Shown here piece after piece: positions 18,976 through 29,863 of a stretch of 34,480 bases of DNA (position 1 is its first letter; every line of letters begins with the position of its first letter). Source of the stretch: Candidatus Methylomirabilota bacterium (GTDB taxonomy: Bacteria; Methylomirabilota; Methylomirabilia; Rokubacteriales; CSP1-6). Location of the stretch: assembly GCA_036002485.1 (NCBI GenBank), contig DASYTI010000241.1:1-34480 (forward strand), given 5' to 3'. Under the pieces are notes generated by a model that ran no database searches, was not told the origin of the DNA, and worked only from the letters and a program-made list of their open reading frames with translations. Both the position numbers and the translations under genes were made by a program.

Positions 18976-19325
18976 GGCCGGGTCACCGCCGCCAAGGCCT
19001 GCGTTATCTCTCGCGCGATTTCACCGGTCTCCACGACGAGCGTCGAAGCGCGAGCGACGAAGACCAGATCGAGTTTCCCCGGTCGCGTCTCCAGCCGGCG
19101 ATACGCCTCGCGGAGCCGGCGCTTGGCTCGGTTGCGGCTCACCGCGCCACGAATCTGGCGGCTCGCCGCAAAGGCCGCGCGCGTCTCACCCGAGCCCGGG
19201 CGCCAGAGCAGCACGAAGGCTCGCCGCTCTTCACGGCGGCCGTGCTGGAAGACCGACTGGATATCGTTGGAATGTCGGAGACGGGCGTCCCGGGAGAGCC
19301 CTTGCGCCCGGACGGCGGCCTTCAC
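18972..19325 (-). CDS. rnpA: Ribonuclease P protein component
   Basis: The 117-residue basic protein has an N-terminal LRHSNDIQSVFQHG and the RNase P signature SRNRAKRRLREAYRR (the RNR motif). It pairs with the RNase P RNA to trim the 5' leaders of pre-tRNAs. The GTG at 19325 is chosen because it lies 10 bases after the rpmH stop and gives a normal family length. A longer reading from 19394 would overlap rpmH by over half its length. The RNA partner rnpB is not in this window. Confidence 0.95.
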   Translation of the reverse strand: MKAAVRAQGLSRDARLRHSNDIQSVFQHGRREERRAFVLLWRPGSGETRAAFAASRQIRGAVSRNRAKRRLREAYRRLETRPGKLDLVFVARASTLVVETGEIAREITQALAAVTRP

Positions 19326-19335
19326 GCCAGCGCGG

Positions 19336-19470
19336 CTAGACGCTGAGCCGCTTGCGTCCTTTCGCGCGCCGCCGTTTGAGGACCTTGCGCCCACCTTTGG
19401 TCTTCATGCGGGCACGGAAGCCGTGTGTTTTCTTCCGCCGCCGCTTGTTTGGTTGAAACGTCCGCTTCAT
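19336..19470 (-). CDS. rpmH: 50S ribosomal protein L34
   Basis: This 44-residue, very basic protein is too short for a usual ORF cut-off. Reading the minus strand from 19470 gives [20 protein letters not shown], then [20 protein letters not shown] and the end RLSV. That matches bacterial L34 along its full length, including the usual KRTFQPN start and GRKVL motif. An AAGGAG ribosome-binding site precedes the ATG. A clear promoter lies at 19506-19534, so the rpmH-rnpA-yidD-yidC-rsmG unit starts here, pointing away from dnaA. Confidence 0.98.
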   Translation of the reverse strand: MKRTFQPNKRRRKKTHGFRARMKTKGGRKVLKRRRAKGRKRLSV

Positions 19471-19505
19471 AGGGAAACTCCTTCTCTCGGTCGACGAGCC
19501 TGCGT

Positions 19506-19534
19506 AGTGTACTGACCGCCCTTAAGCAAGTCAA
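19506..19534 (-). promoter_or_regulatory. Sigma-70-like promoter for rpmH-rnpA operon
   Basis: On the minus strand TTGACT (19534-19529) and TACACT (19511-19506) are spaced by exactly 17 bases. The predicted start is near 19499, giving a leader of about 29 bases containing the AAGGAG site of rpmH. Both boxes match the consensus in at least four of six positions, including the most important bases. Confidence 0.78.
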
Positions 19535-19747
19535 GACGCGCGACCCCTTGCGGGCGAGTTTCACGGTGTGCTAACGTGCCGACCCTCACGTGTCTCCCGA
19601 CGCCTTTCGGAACTGGCCGCAGAGCGCGAGGGAGCGGCACGCACGAGTCGAAGTTGCCGGTGTGGAGTTTCATCGAACCTGATGATACGTCGGCTGCGGG
19701 TAGCGCCGGTTGGTCCAGCAGGACTCCCAAGTCTCGGTCGGGCAAGT

Positions 19748-19771
19748 AGTTATCCACATCGGTGGATAACT
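19748..19771. promoter_or_regulatory. Inverted pair of DnaA boxes
   Basis: Ten-base arms AGTTATCCAC and GTGGATAACT form a perfect palindrome around the four-base spacer ATCG. The left arm plus one base is the exact consensus DnaA box TTATCCACA (19750-19758). The right box reads TTATCCACC on the minus strand, one mismatch. A facing pair this close to dnaA fits origin recognition, autoregulation of dnaA, or both. Confidence 0.8.
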
Positions 19772-19815
19772 TTGTGTGTAACTCCTTGGGTGCCAACTAT
19801 GCGAATGGTTTAGCC

Positions 19816-21123
19816 GTGCTCGATACTCTCTGGAGCCGCCTGGTCGAAGCGCTCGAGGGCAAGATGCCCGCCGCCGCCCTCGATTCCTGGGTCCGACCCT
19901 GTCGCCTGCTGCAGATTCAAGGCGATCATTTGCGCATCGCCGCCCCCAACAAGTACACGCGCGACTGGCTCTACCAGCACCATGCCGATGCGCTGCAGCT
20001 CGCCGCGCGCGCGGTGCTGGGCGGGAATCCCCGCGTCTCCGTGGAGATCGACCGCGACCCCGCGCCCGCCGTCCCGTCGCCGCTCGAGGACTCGCTGCCG
20101 ACCACGACCGGCCTCAGCACGCGCTACACGTTCGAGTCCTTCGTCGTCGGCAATTCCAATCAGTTCGCCCAGGCCGCCTGCCAGGCCGTGGCCGAGCTGC
20201 CATCCCGAGCGTACAACCCGCTCTTCATCTACGGCGGCGTCGGTCTGGGCAAGACGCACCTGCTCCACGCGGTCGGACATCAGATCGGCAAGCTCTACCC
20301 GCAGCTCCGCGCGCTCTATCTTTCCTCCGAGCGCTTCACCAACGACCTCATCAACGCGATCCGCTATGATCGGACAGCGGAATTCCGCGCCAAGTACCGG
20401 ACGATCGACCTCCTGCTCATCGACGACATCCAGTTCATCTCGGGCAAGGAGCGGACGCAGGAAGAATTCTTCCACACTTTCAACGACCTCTACGAAGCCC
20501 GGAAGCAGATCGTGGTGTCCTCGGATTCCGCGCCCAAGGAGATTCCCGAGATCGAAGAGCGGCTCCGCTCCCGCTTCGAGTGGGGCCTCATCGCCGATAT
20601 CCAGCCCCCCGATTTCGAGACGCGGGTGGCCATTCTCAAGAAGAAGGCCGAGACGGAGCGGGTACGCCTGCCCGACGACGTCGCCTATCTGATCGCCAGC
20701 CGGATCAAGGCCAATATCCGCGAGATCGAGGGCTCGCTGACCCGCATGATCGCCTTCTGCTCGCTATCAGGCCGGGATATGAGCGTGGAGCTCGCTCAGG
20801 AGGTGCTGGCCGACCTCTGGGGCGAAGAAGAGAAGATCATCACCATCGAGCACATCCAGAAGAAAGTCGCCGAGGCCTTCGGCATCAAGCTGTCGGACAT
20901 GCGAGCGCAGAACCGCACCAAATCCGTCGCCTTCCCTCGGCAGATCGCCATGTATCTCTCCCGCCAGCTGACCCATGCGTCGCTGAGCGACGTTGGCCGC
21001 GCCTTCGGGGGGAAGGATCACACCACCGTCCTTCATGCCGTCACGAAGCTCCAGGCCATGGTCCAGGAAGACCCCAAGCTCAAGCAGACGATCGACACGC
21101 TCATCCAGGGGATCACCCTGTGA
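19816..21123 (+). CDS. dnaA: Chromosomal replication initiator protein DnaA
   Basis: From the GTG at 19816 the protein has 435 residues. The N-terminal DnaB/DiaA-binding domain opens LDTLWSRLVEALEGKMP and includes NKYTRDWL. A linker runs to about 100. The AAA+ domain has Walker A GGVGLGKTH (140-148) and Walker B LLLIDDIQF (199-207). The C-terminal box-binding domain ends with the DnaA signature DVGRAFGGKDHTTVLHAV (392-409). The frame also opens at a GTG at 19762, but that codon lies inside a DnaA box and adds 18 non-conserved residues, so 19816 is preferred. Neither start has a good ribosome-binding site. The usual dnaN-recF-gyrB-gyrA order follows. Confidence 0.95.
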   Translation: MLDTLWSRLVEALEGKMPAAALDSWVRPCRLLQIQGDHLRIAAPNKYTRDWLYQHHADALQLAARAVLGGNPRVSVEIDRDPAPAVPSPLEDSLPTTTGLSTRYTFESFVVGNSNQFAQAACQAVAELPSRAYNPLFIYGGVGLGKTHLLHAVGHQIGKLYPQLRALYLSSERFTNDLINAIRYDRTAEFRAKYRTIDLLLIDDIQFISGKERTQEEFFHTFNDLYEARKQIVVSSDSAPKEIPEIEERLRSRFEWGLIADIQPPDFETRVAILKKKAETERVRLPDDVAYLIASRIKANIREIEGSLTRMIAFCSLSGRDMSVELAQEVLADLWGEEEKIITIEHIQKKVAEAFGIKLSDMRAQNRTKSVAFPRQIAMYLSRQLTHASLSDVGRAFGGKDHTTVLHAVTKLQAMVQEDPKLKQTIDTLIQGITL

Positions 21124-21285
21124 TCCACCGCCGCCCCCAGGTCATGCACGCTGCTGTCCCCGACCTACGGTATCGATCCGTACCCGTCCTTTCCGGCGCT
21201 TGCCTGCCGTCCACAGCATCCACCGCTACGACGTCTCGTACGACGACGAAATTGGCGTTTTTCTCCTTAAACAACGGAGATTGAT

Positions 21286-22380
21286 ATGGAAGTTCATGTG
21301 GACCGGGATGCCTTCTTCAAGGGTCTCCAGATGGTTCACAATGTGGTCGAGCCGCGACAGACCTTGCCCATCCTTGCCAATGTCCTCTTGGAGAGCGATG
21401 GCGACACGCTGCGACTGACGGCGACCGACCTCGAGGTGGGGGCCCGCGTCTCGGTGCCGGCCAAGGTGCCGACGGGCGGGTCGATCACGCTGTCGGCCCG
21501 CAAGCTCCTCGAGATCGTCAAGGAGCTGCCCGCGGCTGGCCTCTCGCTGAAGGTCCAGGACAATGCCTGGGTGGCCCTCCGCTGCGGAGGCGCGTCGTAC
21601 AAGCTCGTCGGGCTCGGCGCCGCCGATTTCCCCTCTGTCTCCAGTGGGGAGGCCGCGACGTGGATCACCCTCGATGGCAAGCTCCTTCGAGACATGCTGG
21701 CCCAGACGACCTTTGCCATCTCCCACGACGAGAGCCGCTATGCGTTGAACGGCGTGCTCTTCGCGATCCAGGACCGCGAGATCCGGCTCGTGGCGACCGA
21801 CGGTCACCGGCTCGCCCTGGCCGTGCGCCCCCTGGCGGGGGCGGGCGGGCAGGTCTCAGGCATCGTGCCGCGCAAGGCCGTGCAGGAGATCGCGCGGGTC
21901 GTTGGCACGGGCGAGGACGTCCAGGTTGCCATCAGCGAGAACCAGTTCATTCTCAGGATGCCGAATGTTCTCCTGCTCGCCCGACTCATCGAGGGCGCCT
22001 TTCCGAACTACGAGCAGGTGGTCCCGAAGGCGCATCCCCAGCGGGTGACGGTGGGGCGCGCCGCCCTCATGGCGGCGCTGCGGCGCGTGTCGGTGCTCTC
22101 GGAGGAGCGGACCAAGCCGGTCAAGTTCACGCTCACCCCAGGGCTCCTCAAGCTCGCCGCCTACAGCCCGGATTTTGGCGAGGCCGAGGAGCAGATCGAG
22201 GTCCAGTACGGCGGTGAGGAGATGACGATAGGCTTCAATTCACGTTACGTGCTCGATGCGTTGGGTGCTCAATCCGCCGAGCAGATTGTGATGGAACTCA
22301 AGGATGGTTTGAGCCCCGGCGTGATCAAAAGCTTCGAAGAGGAGGGGTCGCTGTGTGTTATCATGCCTATGAGAATTTGA
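21286..22380 (+). CDS. dnaN: DNA polymerase III beta sliding clamp
   Basis: The 364-residue protein shows the three-domain clamp pattern. The start is MEVHVDRDAFFKGLQMV, with VEPRQTLPILANVLLES shortly after. Domain two is marked by DESRYALNGVLF and ATDGHRLAL, and the end LCVIMPMRI matches the family C-terminus PMR(I/L). It encircles DNA and tethers polymerase III. The ATG has an ACGGAG site seven bases upstream. The 162-base gap after dnaA holds no gene; its last 40 bases are AT-richer than the rest. No strong separate promoter is evident. Confidence 0.97.
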   Translation: MEVHVDRDAFFKGLQMVHNVVEPRQTLPILANVLLESDGDTLRLTATDLEVGARVSVPAKVPTGGSITLSARKLLEIVKELPAAGLSLKVQDNAWVALRCGGASYKLVGLGAADFPSVSSGEAATWITLDGKLLRDMLAQTTFAISHDESRYALNGVLFAIQDREIRLVATDGHRLALAVRPLAGAGGQVSGIVPRKAVQEIARVVGTGEDVQVAISENQFILRMPNVLLLARLIEGAFPNYEQVVPKAHPQRVTVGRAALMAALRRVSVLSEERTKPVKFTLTPGLLKLAAYSPDFGEAEEQIEVQYGGEEMTIGFNSRYVLDALGAQSAEQIVMELKDGLSPGVIKSFEEEGSLCVIMPMRI

Positions 22381-22404
22381 CGTTCTCATGGGGGCCGACA
22401 CGGG

Positions 22405-25856
<3,452 letters not shown>

Positions 25857-25873
25857 GAGCTCCCCCCGCTTCC

Positions 25874-28318
25874 ATGTCCCCCGAGCGCCAGACCCCCGTC
25901 CCGATCGAAGAGGAGATGCGGAAGTCGTATCTCGACTACGCCATGTCCGTCATCGTCGGACGGGCGCTGCCGGATATCCGCGACGGCCTGAAGCCCGTGC
26001 ATCGCCGCGTGCTCTACACCATGAACGTGATCGGGGTGGCCTGGAATCGGCCCTACAAGAAGTCCGCGCGCATCGTGGGCGACTGCATGGGCAAGTACCA
26101 TCCGCACGGCGATGCCCCCATCTACGAGGCGCTCGTGCGCATGGTGCAGGAGTTCTCGCTCCGCTATCCGCTCGTGGACGGGCAGGGGAATTTCGGCTCG
26201 ATCGACGGCGACCCCGCGGCGGCCATGCGATACACGGAAGCGCGCCTGGCCAAGATCGCCCACGAGATGCTGGCGGACATCGACAAGGACACCGTCGACT
26301 TCGTTCCGAATTATGACGAGAACGAGCAGGAGCCGGTCGTCCTGCCCACGCGGATCCCGAACCTCCTCGTCAACGGTTCATCGGGGATCGCCGTCGGCAT
26401 GGCCACCAACATCCCGCCCCACAACCTCACGGAGGTGGTGGACGGGCTCATCATGCTGATCGAGAATCCGGACGCCACCGTGGACGATCTGATAAAGGTG
26501 ATTCCCGGCCCGGACTTCCCGACGCGAGGCTTCATCTACGGCCGGACGGGTATCCGCGAAGCCTATACGACGGGGCGGGGCATCATCACGCTACGGGCCA
26601 AGGTTCACAAGGAGAGCCTTCGGGGTGGCCGCGAGGCGATCATCGTCACGGAGCTGCCGTACCAGGTCAACAAGGCGACGCTGATCGAGAAGATCGGCGA
26701 GCTGATCCGCGACAAGAAGATCGAGGGGATCTCGGAGCGGCGCGACGAGTCGAGCCGCGAGGGCATCCGGATCGTGCTGGAGCTCGGCCGCGGAGAGATC
26801 CCGGAGATCATCATCAACCAGCTTTACAAGCACACCCAGATGCAGACCACTTTCGGCATCATCATGCTCGCGCTGGTCGGACGGCGGCCGCAAGTCGTCA
26901 CGCTCAAGCAGATGCTCACCGAGTTCATCGGCTTCCGACGCGAAGTGGTCACGCGCCGCACCCAGTACGACCTCGCGCGGGCCGAGGAGAAGGCGCACAT
27001 CCTCGAGGGCCTGCGCAAGGCAGTCGATCAGCTCGATCTCGTGATCCGGCTCATCCGCCAGGCCGAGGATCCCGCCGCCGCCAAGGAAGCCTTGATTCGC
27101 CGCCTCGGGCTCTCGGAGATCCAGGCCCGGCACATCCTCGACATGCGGCTGCAGCGGCTGACCCAGCTGGAGCGACACAAGATCGTCGAAGAGCACGAGC
27201 AGACCCTGGCCTTGATCACCGACCTCAAAGACATCCTGGCCTCCGAGCAGCGGCTGATGGGCATCATCAAGGACGAGCTCATCGCGCTCAAGAACGAATT
27301 CGGGGACGAACGGCGTACGGAGATTGTTGGCGAAACGCAGGATCTCACCATCGAAGACCTGATGGCGGACGACGATATGGTGGTGACGATCACGCGCTCC
27401 GGCTACATCAAGCGGACGCACGTGGAGGCCTACCGCAGCCAGAAGCGCGGCGGCAAGGGCGTCACGGGGATGGAGACCAAGGAGGAGGACATCGTCGAGG
27501 ACCTCTTCGTCGCCTCGACCCATTCTTTCCTCCTCTTCTTCACCAACAAGGGTAAGGTCCACTGGCTCAAGGTGCACGAGATCCCCGAGGGCGGACGCCA
27601 GGCCAAGGGCAAGGCCATGGTCAACGTGCTCTCGCTGGCCGACGGTGAGATGGTCGCCACCTGCGTGCCCGTGCGGGACTTCGAGTCGGGCGGCTATGTT
27701 CTCTTGTCCACCAAGCGGGGCACGGTCAAGAAGACGGAGCTGTCAGCCTTCTCGCACCCGCGGGCGGGCGGGATCCTCGCCATCTCGCTCGATGACGGCG
27801 ACGAGGTCATGGCCGCTCGCCGCACGGACGGCCAGCGCGAGGTGCTGCTCTCGACCAAGCAAGGCATGATCATCCGCTTCCCCGAGGAAGACGTGCGGCC
27901 CATGGGTCGCACGGCCGGCGGCGTCCGCGGCATCGAGGTGGACGAGGGCGATCAGGTCATCGCCGCCGAGGTGGTTCAGGAGGGGGTCAGCGTCTTCACG
28001 ATCACCGAGCGCGGCTATGGCAAGCGCACGCCGCTCGAAGAGTACCGCCTCCAGGGCCGCGCGGGCAAGGGCATCATCGACATCAAGACCGAGGGACGGA
28101 ACGGCTCCGTGGTCGGGATGCTCCAGATCCGCGAGACCGACGATATCCTCGTGGTCACGACCAAGGGCAAGATGATCCGTATCCACGGGGGCGACATCAC
28201 GAGCCAGGGGCGTAATACCATGGGGGTGCGGGTGATCGACCTGGACGCCGACGATCGGGTGGGCAGCCTCGCCCGGGTCGAGGCCGAGGCCGAGCCGGCA
28301 GGAGCGCCCTCGTCATAG
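25874..28318 (+). CDS. gyrA: DNA gyrase subunit A
   Basis: The 814-residue protein starts [20 protein letters not shown] and has the catalytic tyrosine in [10 protein letters not shown]. The quinolone region reads [17 protein letters not shown], with Ala and Glu where E. coli has Ser83 and Asp87. The coiled-coil and gate regions are normal. The C-terminal beta-pinwheel contains the GyrA-box form QKRGGKG, which separates gyrase from topoisomerase IV. The ATG at 25874 is 17 bases past gyrB; the AGGAG overlapping the gyrB stop is 14 bases away, longer than usual. The same frame is open upstream across gyrB, but that part is a shadow. A terminator follows. Confidence 0.98.
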   Translation: MSPERQTPVPIEEEMRKSYLDYAMSVIVGRALPDIRDGLKPVHRRVLYTMNVIGVAWNRPYKKSARIVGDCMGKYHPHGDAPIYEALVRMVQEFSLRYPLVDGQGNFGSIDGDPAAAMRYTEARLAKIAHEMLADIDKDTVDFVPNYDENEQEPVVLPTRIPNLLVNGSSGIAVGMATNIPPHNLTEVVDGLIMLIENPDATVDDLIKVIPGPDFPTRGFIYGRTGIREAYTTGRGIITLRAKVHKESLRGGREAIIVTELPYQVNKATLIEKIGELIRDKKIEGISERRDESSREGIRIVLELGRGEIPEIIINQLYKHTQMQTTFGIIMLALVGRRPQVVTLKQMLTEFIGFRREVVTRRTQYDLARAEEKAHILEGLRKAVDQLDLVIRLIRQAEDPAAAKEALIRRLGLSEIQARHILDMRLQRLTQLERHKIVEEHEQTLALITDLKDILASEQRLMGIIKDELIALKNEFGDERRTEIVGETQDLTIEDLMADDDMVVTITRSGYIKRTHVEAYRSQKRGGKGVTGMETKEEDIVEDLFVASTHSFLLFFTNKGKVHWLKVHEIPEGGRQAKGKAMVNVLSLADGEMVATCVPVRDFESGGYVLLSTKRGTVKKTELSAFSHPRAGGILAISLDDGDEVMAARRTDGQREVLLSTKQGMIIRFPEEDVRPMGRTAGGVRGIEVDEGDQVIAAEVVQEGVSVFTITERGYGKRTPLEEYRLQGRAGKGIIDIKTEGRNGSVVGMLQIRETDDILVVTTKGKMIRIHGGDITSQGRNTMGVRVIDLDADDRVGSLARVEAEAEPAGAPSS

Positions 28319-28339
28319 CGTGACCCCGGTGGGGGACAT

Positions 28340-28369
28340 GAGGCCGCCTGCGGGCGGCCTCTTTTGTTT
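28340..28369 (+). terminator. Rho-independent terminator after gyrA
   Basis: A nine-base stem GAGGCCGCC/GGCGGCCTC (28340-28348 and 28353-28361) with loop TGCG is followed directly by TTTTGTTT. It lies 21 bases after the gyrA stop and should end the dnaA-gyrA transcript. Confidence 0.9.
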
Positions 28370-28411
28370 CTGACATGCCTCTTGAGTGAAGAAGCGACGT
28401 TCTCCTCTGAT

Positions 28412-28436
28412 CCCTCTCCCCCCTTGGGGGAGAGGG
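28412..28436. repeat. GC-rich palindrome before serS (REP-like)
   Basis: An 11-base perfect stem, CCCTCTCCCCC (28412-28422) and GGGGGAGAGGG (28426-28436), closes a three-base loop. It is followed by CAGGGTGAGGGGG. This composition is, from memory, a common dispersed intergenic palindrome in high-GC genomes. It lies 30 bases before the serS GTG, and no T tract follows, so it is unlikely to be a simple terminator. Confidence 0.6.
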
Positions 28437-28466
28437 CAGGGTGAGGGGGAAGGAAGGAAACGCGCG

Positions 28467-29759
28467 GTGCTTGACATCAGGCTGATCCGTGAGCGACCGG
28501 AGGAGATCGAGCGCGCCCTCGCGCAGAAGGGCGGCGCCGAGCTCATCAAGGAGATCGCTGCGCGTGACGCCGAGCGCCGGCGCCTGATCCGGGAGAGCGA
28601 GGAGCTCAAGGCCCTCCGCAACAAGGCCTCGGAGGCGATCGGGCAGGCGAAGCGGCGCGGCGAGGACGCGGGCGCCGAGCAGACCCGGATGCGCGAGGTC
28701 AGCGATCGCATCAAGACCCTCGACGCCGAGCTGAAGGCTGTGGACGTGGCGATCGAAGAGCTCCTCGTGCAGGTGCCGAACCTGCCCCATCCGTCCGTCC
28801 CGCCCGGGACCACGGATGCCGACAATGTCGAGGTCCGGCGGTGGGGCACGCCTCGAACCTTCCCGTTCGAGGCCAAGCCGCACGAGGAAGTGGGCGAGGC
28901 GCTGGGCCTGCTCGATATCGAGCGCGCGACCAAGATCGCCAAGTCGCGCTTCGCCGTCCTCTGGGGGCCCCTGGCGCGCCTCGAGCGGGCCCTGGCCCAG
29001 TTCATGCTCGACCTGCATACGCGTGAGCACGGGTACACCGAGCTCTGGCTGCCGCACCTGGTGAGCGGGGAGACCATGCTGCGGACCGGCCAGCTCCCGA
29101 AGTTCGAAGAGGGGCTCTTCAAGACGCTGGAGGCGGACGAGAACCGCACGCTCTACCTCATTCCCACCGCCGAAGTGTCGCTGACGGCGCTCCACGGCGG
29201 GGAGGTCCTGGACGAGCGGACACTGCCCCGGCGCTATACGGCCTTCACGCCGTGCTACCGGCGCGAGGCGGGGACGTATGGGAAGGACATGAAGGGGATC
29301 TACCGCCAGCACCAGTTCGACAAGGTCGAGATGGTGAAGATCACGACGGCGGGTCAGGCCTACGAAGAGCTGGAGGCGATGGTGGCGAATGCCGAGGAGG
29401 TCTTGCGGCGGCTCGAGCTGCCGTACCGGGTGGTCGAGCGGTGCGTGGGCGATCTGGGCTTCAGCACCGCCAAGGGTTACGACATCGAAGTGTGGCGCCC
29501 CGCCATCGGGAGATACACCGAGATCTCCTCGTGTTCGACCTATGCGGATTTCGGCGGCCGCCGGGCGGACATTCGCTATCGCCCGGAGAGCGGGGGGCGC
29601 CCGGAGTTCGCCCATACGCTGAATGGCTCGGGCCTGGCCGTCGGACGGACGGTGATCGCGGTGCTCGAGAACTATCAAGAGGCCGACGGCACCGTGACCG
29701 TCCCGCCGGCCCTGCAACCATATATGGACGGGCTCGAGCTGATCGGGCCTGCCCGCTGA
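28467..29759 (+). CDS. serS: Seryl-tRNA synthetase
   Basis: The 430-residue class II enzyme has the N-terminal antiparallel coiled coil (about 25-105) that grips the long variable arm of tRNA-Ser. Motif 2 is in FTPCYRREAGTYGKDMKGIY and motif 3 in AVGRTVIAVLENYQ. It charges tRNA-Ser with serine using ATP. The GTG at 28467 gives the family start LDIRLIRERPEEIERAL and has an AAGGA site. The frame is open further upstream, but that is the palindrome region, giving a Gly/Pro/Arg-rich tail that is not conserved. A tRNA-Ser gene begins seven bases after the stop. Confidence 0.97.
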   Translation: MLDIRLIRERPEEIERALAQKGGAELIKEIAARDAERRRLIRESEELKALRNKASEAIGQAKRRGEDAGAEQTRMREVSDRIKTLDAELKAVDVAIEELLVQVPNLPHPSVPPGTTDADNVEVRRWGTPRTFPFEAKPHEEVGEALGLLDIERATKIAKSRFAVLWGPLARLERALAQFMLDLHTREHGYTELWLPHLVSGETMLRTGQLPKFEEGLFKTLEADENRTLYLIPTAEVSLTALHGGEVLDERTLPRRYTAFTPCYRREAGTYGKDMKGIYRQHQFDKVEMVKITTAGQAYEELEAMVANAEEVLRRLELPYRVVERCVGDLGFSTAKGYDIEVWRPAIGRYTEISSCSTYADFGGRRADIRYRPESGGRPEFAHTLNGSGLAVGRTVIAVLENYQEADGTVTVPPALQPYMDGLELIGPAR

Positions 29760-29766
29760 ATTGCGC

Positions 29767-29856
29767 GGAGGGGTGGCCGAGTCTGGTTGAAGGCGCCGGT
29801 CTTGAAAACCGGAACCTCGCAAGGGGTCGGGGGTTCGAATCCCTCCCCCTCCGCCA
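29767..29856 (+). tRNA. tRNA-Ser (anticodon UGA)
   Basis: The acceptor stem GGAGGGG pairs with CCCCTCC and the 3' CCA is encoded. The anticodon loop CTTGAAA, in a CCGGT/ACCGG stem, carries TGA (UCA codons). A long variable arm and a GGTTCGAATCC T-loop region complete a type II tRNA of 90 bases. It starts directly after serS, so enzyme and substrate can be made from one transcript. Confidence 0.97.
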
Positions 29857-29863
29857 AATTCCC

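Larger units (their letters stand above)
19471..19815. other. rpmH-dnaA intergenic region, candidate oriC
   Basis: This 345-base gap separates the leftward rpmH operon from the rightward dnaA operon and is where gene direction flips for the whole window. It holds the rpmH promoter near one end and an inverted pair of DnaA-box sequences near the other (19748-19771). I see no long AT-rich stretch, no cluster of further consensus DnaA boxes and no second convincing promoter. If this is the origin, the unwinding element must be weak or elsewhere; the AT-richer tract before dnaN (about 21246-21285) is an alternative. The middle (19540-19740) shows no gene. Confidence 0.6.
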
